Source: a virus. Taken from it: a stretch of DNA of 27,631 nucleotides. The translations under genes were made by a program, and so were the position numbers. Within the stretch, counting starts at the first letter, position 1. Each line of letters opens with the position of its first letter. This document shows positions 23,491 through 27,631 of the stretch, piece after piece. The stretch covers positions 1 to 27,631 of IMG/VR virus record IMGVR_UViG_3300042691_049632. One strand, written 5' to 3'. The notes below the pieces were generated by a model, which did not search any database, was not told the origin of the DNA, and saw only the letters and a program-made list of their open reading frames with translations.

Positions 23491-23931
23491 ATGCCCGAAC
23501 TGAGTGCCACCGAATACCGCCTGTTCCAGCAGCTGCTGCGCGATGCCGCGCGACGTCCGCTCTGGGTCCCTCCACGCCAGGATCTGACCTTGCGCCGCCT
23601 GAAGATCACCGGCGGCAAGGATCTCGGATACGGTGGCCTGCAGGGAGTTCTATGCACCCTGGCGGCTATCAACGACATCGCAGCCGAGTTGAACAGGAAC
23701 GCCCCTGCTGCGAATGCCCCCGATGGATTCGGATGGGCAACCGACATGCACACCGATGAAAGGGTCATTGTGATAACCGCCCGGCTGGAGGTTGAAGGTC
23801 GGTATATTGGCGGCGGCGTGATCACCTTCGATCTGCCGGTCGACACCGAGGTCCTGTCATTCCGAGACATCGCCGTGCCGATTGCAGGCGGTGGCAGCAT
23901 GCTCGCCGCTGAGGCGTGGTATCTGGGATGA
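23491..23931 (+). CDS. Hypothetical tail protein, 146 aa
   Basis: Starts 4 bases after the previous stop with no clear SD, so coupling by reinitiation is likely. The N-terminus is helical and basic (LFQQLLRDAARRPLWVPPRQ) and the C-terminal half beta-rich (ERVIVITARLEVEGRYIGGG). No recognised family. Overlaps the next gene by ATGA. Confidence 0.5.
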   Translation: MPELSATEYRLFQQLLRDAARRPLWVPPRQDLTLRRLKITGGKDLGYGGLQGVLCTLAAINDIAAELNRNAPAANAPDGFGWATDMHTDERVIVITARLEVEGRYIGGGVITFDLPVDTEVLSFRDIAVPIAGGGSMLAAEAWYLG

Positions 23932-24938
23932 ATCCCCTGCCGGTCTTTACACTGAGCGAAGGCGTCCCCGACTTCGACGACGTTCCGCCAAACGATCGCA
24001 GTTTCATCTACACGATGACTTGCAGCCATAACAACATCTTCCAGGTCCCGGCCCTGGTTCAGCAGGCCGATTTCATCCACCCGCTTCCTAGGATACGCCC
24101 TTTCCTGCATCCCCTGCCGATGCACGTGACGATCGCGAAAGTCATCCGCCCCGTGGATAATACGTTCACAGAGATCCTCCTGGCCGGGGATCCCCCGTAC
24201 GCTGACACCACGTTCGTCTTCGACCAGGACGCCGGCCTGCGTTACTTCGAGGTGCGCGGACAGATTTTCTCTGGCATAATCCAACGCACGTCGGGCGGGT
24301 TCGGTGGTCCGATCCTGCCATACAAAATCATCCAGCCCTTCCCGAATGGCATCCTACCCGAAGGTGTGGAGGATGGCGACAGGATCACCATTTTCGATCG
24401 CGGTCCACTGATGCCGATGAATATCCCCTGTTACTTCGACCCCGACATCGTGGTCGGATTCGCTGGCGATGGTGAGTTCGATGACTTTTCCGGCCACCTG
24501 GAACACCACAAGGTCCGCGGGTTCCCAGTGGCCGCGCGAAGGTTTGGGCCCGAGATCCGTAGCTGCGCCGGGATCCCACTGATTCTGCCAGCGGCGCAGC
24601 CATTGGATTCGGTCCTGACTGAATGGCCAACCTTCGGCGCTGTCGTTCCGATTGGCTTATTCGGGACGCTCAACTTCATGTGCCCAGAGGGGTGGTATCT
24701 GTGGAGCAATAACGGCGGAGGACAGGAAGAGGTGCAGCGCCTGCGCGTCCCAGTCCCGATGCCCGACCCTAACAACGGCCGTTCAGTCCGTGACAACGGG
24801 CGACTGGGTGCATTTGGGACCATTCCCATGGGCGACATTTCAGGGCCTGAAGCACTCGCATCTCAGGCCCGCGTCCCGATCCGCGCTGCCGATGCTGCAG
24901 GCAAGGATTACCGCGGATTTATTTTCCCCATCGCCTAG
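23928..24938 (+). CDS. Hypothetical tail / receptor-side protein, 336 aa
   Basis: The ATG is in the ATGA overlap with the previous stop; an upstream GTG at 23916 is in frame but adds only four residues. The protein is Pro-, Gly- and Phe-rich and likely beta (TFVFDQDAGLRYFEVRGQIF, PEGWYLWSNNGGG). It is the last late gene before the att region. Base composition is slightly less GC-rich than in the capsid genes. Terminal position is typical of receptor-binding or tail-fibre proteins, but nothing in the sequence proves this. Confidence 0.5.
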   Translation: MNPLPVFTLSEGVPDFDDVPPNDRSFIYTMTCSHNNIFQVPALVQQADFIHPLPRIRPFLHPLPMHVTIAKVIRPVDNTFTEILLAGDPPYADTTFVFDQDAGLRYFEVRGQIFSGIIQRTSGGFGGPILPYKIIQPFPNGILPEGVEDGDRITIFDRGPLMPMNIPCYFDPDIVVGFAGDGEFDDFSGHLEHHKVRGFPVAARRFGPEIRSCAGIPLILPAAQPLDSVLTEWPTFGAVVPIGLFGTLNFMCPEGWYLWSNNGGGQEEVQRLRVPVPMPDPNNGRSVRDNGRLGAFGTIPMGDISGPEALASQARVPIRAADAAGKDYRGFIFPIA

Positions 24939-25011
24939 CCATTGTGGGGGACGGTCAAGAAAAACTTTGCATCAGCCGCCCGGCTCGCATGGTCCCTCCA
25001 GTCGTAGCGAC

Positions 25012-25206
25012 ATGAAGACGCCCGCGAGCACATCCAAAACACCAGCCGGCTTCCGCCTCGGCCTGGTGCTGATCGTCAGCGCGATCCTATCCCCGATCGC
25101 CCTGATTGCCGTCTGCGCATACCTGGACGGCAGCGGTCCGATCGCTGCCGTGCGCTACATCGCCAACGGCTTCCGCCACCATCCACCGGCCCCCGCCCCC
25201 AAGTAG
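25012..25206 (+). CDS. Small single-span membrane protein, holin candidate
   Basis: Encodes 64 aa from an ATG without a strong SD. After a polar N-terminus, residues 15-38 are hydrophobic (GLVLIVSAILSPIALIAVCA), followed by a short basic and Pro-rich tail. One span of this size at the end of a late operon fits a small holin, antiholin or superinfection protein. Nothing distinguishes these. No endolysin is next to it. Confidence 0.45.
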   Translation: MKTPASTSKTPAGFRLGLVLIVSAILSPIALIAVCAYLDGSGPIAAVRYIANGFRHHPPAPAPK

Positions 25207-25236
25207 CGCTGGCCCGGTGTGTACGCCGGCCACCAA

Positions 25237-25283
25237 TTTCCCGGCATTTCCCTCGGTTTCCAATCGACGTCCGTGCACACGGA
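25237..25283. repeat. Phased TTTCC repeats and palindrome beside the att core
   Basis: TTTCC occurs at 25237-25241, 25247-25251 and 25257-25261, spaced exactly 10 bp, so the copies face one side of the helix. A short palindrome follows: TCCGTG (25270-25275), CA, CACGGA (25278-25283). The block lies 15 bases to the left of the att core. Integrase arm sites or accessory bending-protein sites are typical there, so it may be part of the attP arm (inference). Confidence 0.4.
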
Positions 25284-25297
25284 TCGTCGTAAGTCTA

Positions 25298-25339
25298 TGC
25301 GTCATCTAGGACTCGAACCTAGGACCCAGGGATTAAGAA
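25298..25339 (-). other. attP core: 3' half of tRNA-Lys(CTT)
   Basis: Read on the - strand this is the 3' part of a tRNA. It starts at the anticodon loop TTCTTAA (anticodon CTT, Lys), continues with TCCCT (3' anticodon stem) and GGGTC (variable loop), then the T arm CTAGG-TTCGAGT-CCTAG. It ends with acceptor strand ATGACGC and discriminator A; CCA is not encoded. The 5' half is absent: the bases before the loop (25340-25346) do not pair with TCCCT and there is no D arm. A tRNA 3' half beside a tyrosine integrase is a classic attachment core. Phage genes lie on both sides, which fits attP rather than a prophage end. Confidence 0.75.
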
Positions 25340-25367
25340 TGCTTGCCGGATCGTTTTACTGCAAGCA
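25340..25367 (-). terminator. Hairpin between integrase stop and att core
   Basis: TGCTTGC (25340-25346 on +) and GCAAGCA (25361-25367) form a perfect 7-bp stem with a 14-base loop. It lies just after the integrase stop in the direction of integrase transcription and is followed there by TTCTTAAT. It may terminate integrase transcripts, or it may be an integrase-related site next to the core. Confidence 0.4.
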
Positions 25368-25368
25368 C

Positions 25369-26622
25369 TTATGATGCGTGTGTATGGATGGTGTGCACGG
25401 GGGCGGCCATGGCCTCGCGCAGCAGGGTGTCGATCTGCTGGGCGGTGGGCAGCAGTTCGCGCGAGAGCCAGTCGGCGAGGTAGTGCCGGCTGGTGACCGC
25501 GGCGGCCAGGTGGTGGCTGTGGCCGAGGAAGGCTTCGACGTGGTCGATCTTCAGGCCGGCGCGCAGGGTCCAGGTGGCGAAGCTCTTGCGCAGGGACTTG
25601 GCGGGCAGGGTCAGTTCGGCGCCGAGGATGGCTTCGCAGCCGTCGCGCATCCAGGCGGCGAAGGCGTGGGCGGTGAAGGGCTGGGCGACGTGCCGGCGGC
25701 TGGCAGTGGTCAGCAGCTGGTCGGCGGGGCGGCGGCCGGCGGCCAGGGCGCGCCACCAGTCGGCGATCAGGGCGGGCACCGGCAGGTCGCGCTGGCTGGC
25801 GGCGGTCTTGGTGGTGGTGGCGGTGCTGCCGGCGGCGCCGCCGATGCGCAGGACCTGGTCGCTGTCGAGATCTCCGCAGCGCAGGCGCGTGGTCTCGGAC
25901 GGGCGTAGGCCCAGGCCGGCGCCGAGGGCGATCGCCAGCCGCAGACGCGGATCGGTGGCGCCGTTCAGCAGGCGGGCGATCAGCGGCAGATCGTAGACCA
26001 GGACGCGCGGTCGGGATTCGCGGCGATCGAGACGGAAGCCGCCCAGCACGTCAGGAAGTCCGACCGATCCCGCCATGCGCGCGGCGCGGCGCAGGTAGAG
26101 CAGGGCGTGCCGGCGCGTGTCCCAGCTGTAGCCCTCGGCGGTCAGGTGGGCGATCCAGGCCTGCGCCTGATCGAGGGTCAACGCTTCGATGCGGTGGATC
26201 CGGGACCACGTGCAGAAGCGCTCGCACCAGGCCCGATGCTTCCGGTAATCATCGGGCTGGCGCTTCGATTCGTGCTGGGTGGATGGATGCGCCAGGGCGG
26301 CATCGAGGATCGACCAGGTGTGCGGCAGCACCTGCTGCAGGGGTGGCGCGGCGCCGCCGCGCAGGGCATCGGCCTGGGCCTGGGTGATCGCCTTGCGGTC
26401 GAGCGCCAGGCGGACGTCGGCATCATCGATGGGTCCGGATCGTCGGGCGCTGTCCAGGCGGGCGCAGAGCAGCTCGCATTCCGTGGCCCAGCGCACGGCC
26501 TCGGCCTTCGGATCGGCGTGGCCGAGCAGATGGGCGGCCGGGACGCGCACGCGGCGCAATTCGCCATGCAGGCCGCGGAAGCCGGCCGTCCAATAACCGC
26601 GATCGCACTGGGCGTTAGGCAT
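25369..26622 (-). CDS. Tyrosine recombinase, phage integrase
   Basis: Encodes 417 aa. It inserts and, with an excisionase, removes the phage genome at the tRNA-Lys 3' end beside it. Residues of about 95-185 form the core-binding (SAM-like) domain (SKRQPDDYRKHRAWCERF, LDQAQAWIAHL). The catalytic domain shows R240 in GAGLGLRPSET, K272 in TKTAASQRDL, a box II of AKSLRKSFAT with R345, H368 in FLGHSHH and the likely nucleophile Y381 in SRHYL. The HxxR His is replaced by Lys (K342). The first 90 residues may be an arm-binding domain. It is transcribed towards the att core and is the last gene of a - strand run. Confidence 0.92.
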   Translation of the reverse strand: MPNAQCDRGYWTAGFRGLHGELRRVRVPAAHLLGHADPKAEAVRWATECELLCARLDSARRSGPIDDADVRLALDRKAITQAQADALRGGAAPPLQQVLPHTWSILDAALAHPSTQHESKRQPDDYRKHRAWCERFCTWSRIHRIEALTLDQAQAWIAHLTAEGYSWDTRRHALLYLRRAARMAGSVGLPDVLGGFRLDRRESRPRVLVYDLPLIARLLNGATDPRLRLAIALGAGLGLRPSETTRLRCGDLDSDQVLRIGGAAGSTATTTKTAASQRDLPVPALIADWWRALAAGRRPADQLLTTASRRHVAQPFTAHAFAAWMRDGCEAILGAELTLPAKSLRKSFATWTLRAGLKIDHVEAFLGHSHHLAAAVTSRHYLADWLSRELLPTAQQIDTLLREAMAAPVHTIHTHAS

Positions 26623-26637
26623 CGGACAGCGTAGTGA

Positions 26638-27285
26638 TCATGGCACGTCGGGGATGAGCAGGGGCCGCAGTCCGGGTCGTCGTTTGACCGCCTTGTCGAT
26701 CGCGCCCTGCGCAGACATGCGCGTGATGGCGAAGTTTTCTATCAACTCGGTGCCATAGGGTCCGAAGTAGACATCGCCGCCGATGATATATGCGGTGATG
26801 ACCCGCAGCAGATCAGCCTGGGCGCGCTGCGCGGGTTGATGGATGAACTGACCGGATGGCGACTTGAAAACTGATGACCGGTTGACGTTGGTACAGAGCA
26901 ACACGACGAAGTCCTCGCGCAGCGCCAGCGGCATCGGGGATTCGGTGGTTTCAATGACGGTCTGCAGTTTCGCGAGATCAGTGAATCCAACTGGTGCGGC
27001 CGCGACCAGGACATCCTTGCGCATGATGCCGACCAAGGGGACTGGCTTGGTCTCTGGCGGCGGAGGTGTGGCTGCGGGTTGCGCCCCGTCCGTTGGCTGT
27101 GCCGCCGGCGCTGGCAGCGGGGTCGGGTCGTTGGGCTTGGTCGTGGTTGAAGCGGGAATCGTGGTAGAGCGATGGGCGACGTCCCGCGTGGTGCGCTTCA
27201 GCGTCACGGCGACCAGGGCGACCATCAGGAGCACGACCGTGGCAGCGAGGAACCAGACGACGAACGAACCGCGTCGGGCGTTCAC
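26638..27285 (-). CDS. Membrane-anchored protein of unknown function
   Basis: Encodes 215 aa from a GTG that overlaps the upstream stop (GTGA). A single N-terminal anchor lies at about residues 8-30 (VVWFLAATVVLLMVALVAV), with basic residues before it, so the rest is probably outside the cytoplasm. Residues 37-82 are a Thr/Pro/Ala-rich linker. The C-terminal domain (83-215) is mixed alpha/beta (FVVLLCTNVNRSSVFKS, RVITAYIIGGDVYFGPYG) and unrecognised. It ends 15 bp before the integrase start, so the two probably share a transcript. It may act at the envelope, for example in lysogeny or exclusion (inference). Confidence 0.6.
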   Translation of the reverse strand: MNARRGSFVVWFLAATVVLLMVALVAVTLKRTTRDVAHRSTTIPASTTTKPNDPTPLPAPAAQPTDGAQPAATPPPPETKPVPLVGIMRKDVLVAAAPVGFTDLAKLQTVIETTESPMPLALREDFVVLLCTNVNRSSVFKSPSGQFIHQPAQRAQADLLRVITAYIIGGDVYFGPYGTELIENFAITRMSAQGAIDKAVKRRPGLRPLLIPDVP

Positions 27286-27631
27286 GGACGACGTTTCCCG
27301 TTGCGTGGTGGCGGGGGGCGGGTGCGCCGTTGGCGCGGGGTTCCTGGCGGGTCGAAGATCACGGCTACCACGGGGACGATGACCAGCGTAGCGGCGGGGT
27401 CGACGTAGGGGGTGTGCAGGCCGAGGTTGGCCGATGCGACCACGTACTTGCCGGCCTGATCATCGAAGCAGAAGCGCTTCAGGTAGGTGCGGATCGAGCC
27501 GTCGGGCTGTTCGACTTCGAGCACGACCAGGTTGTCATTGAGATCGAGGCAGGTCTCGCGGTCGACTTCAAGCTGCGCGGGAGTGGCGGCGCGATCGGTG
27601 TCGATCGCCACGAACTGGCCTGGGAAGACGA
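27282..27631 (-). CDS. Partial gene at the window edge, unknown function
   Basis: The frame runs from the right edge to a TGA at 27282-27284. A GTG at 27609-27611 could start it, giving 109 aa. The frame stays open to the edge, though (VFPGQF before the GTG), so the gene probably begins outside the window. Visible features are an acidic, beta-rich middle (DLNDNLVVLEVEQPDG), a hydrophobic strand (TLVIVPVVAVIF) and a basic, Pro-rich C-terminus (RQRRTRPPPP). It overlaps the membrane protein gene, so it is in the same operon as the integrase. Confidence 0.55.
   Translation of the reverse strand, partial: VFPGQFVAIDTDRAATPAQLEVDRETCLDLNDNLVVLEVEQPDGSIRTYLKRFCFDDQAGKYVVASANLGLHTPYVDPAATLVIVPVVAVIFDPPGTPRQRRTRPPPPRNGKRRP

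Noticed and set aside
25298-25378. Complete tRNA gene on the - strand (GCATCAT at 25372-25378 nearly complements the acceptor strand)
   Set aside because: The distance gives 80 bases with 7 too many before the anticodon loop, no D arm (no GG or A14-like pattern), and the anticodon stem 5' strand does not pair. The apparent acceptor match is imperfect and likely chance; only the 3' half is tRNA.

Overview
The window is most of the late (virion) half of a long-tailed, siphovirus-like double-stranded DNA phage, followed by its integration module. From about 97 to 24938 every gene lies on the + strand. They are packed tightly, mostly through 1-8 bp ATGA/GTGA/TGATG overlaps, so the block reads as one long late operon. 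The order follows lambda: small terminase (Nu1-like), large terminase (gpA-like), gpW-like joining protein, gpB-like portal, prohead protease fused to major capsid protein, a small capsid decoration-like protein, head-tail connection proteins, tail tube, short tape measure and tail tip. From 25369 to the right edge the genes are on the - strand: a tyrosine integrase, a membrane-anchored protein of unknown function, and a partial gene at the edge.

Three departures from the lambda layout stand out. First, a 2.7 kb block (2648-5390) sits between terminase and gpW. It holds a DUF115/MptE-like (Maf-type) enzyme-like protein, unknown small proteins, and an AT-rich patch with two tiny Cys-rich proteins, ending at a perfect 16-bp inverted repeat. 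Second, a 7 kb block (9635-16775) sits between the capsid and neck genes. It holds BppU-like and Gp80-like structural proteins, an XhlA-like membrane protein, a lipoprotein, and an SGNH-hydrolase-like fibre protein with 20-residue repeats. Third, a strong Shine-Dalgarno and ATG lie inside the protease-capsid fusion, suggesting that the capsid part is also made on its own.

Between the tail genes and the integrase lies the 3' half of a tRNA-Lys(CTT) gene (25298-25339, - strand) with no 5' half. Phage genes flank it on both sides, which is what attP looks like in an unintegrated phage genome. In a simple prophage this site would be split to the two ends. The window is therefore best read as a free or excised temperate phage, or a phage contig from a metagenome. 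Other arrangements, such as tandem prophages, cannot be excluded.

Host: the DNA is very GC-rich and the tRNA fragment does not carry CCA after the discriminator base. This argues weakly against a typical gammaproteobacterial host, but I cannot name the phylum. No endolysin, repressor, excisionase or replication genes are visible; they probably lie outside the window.
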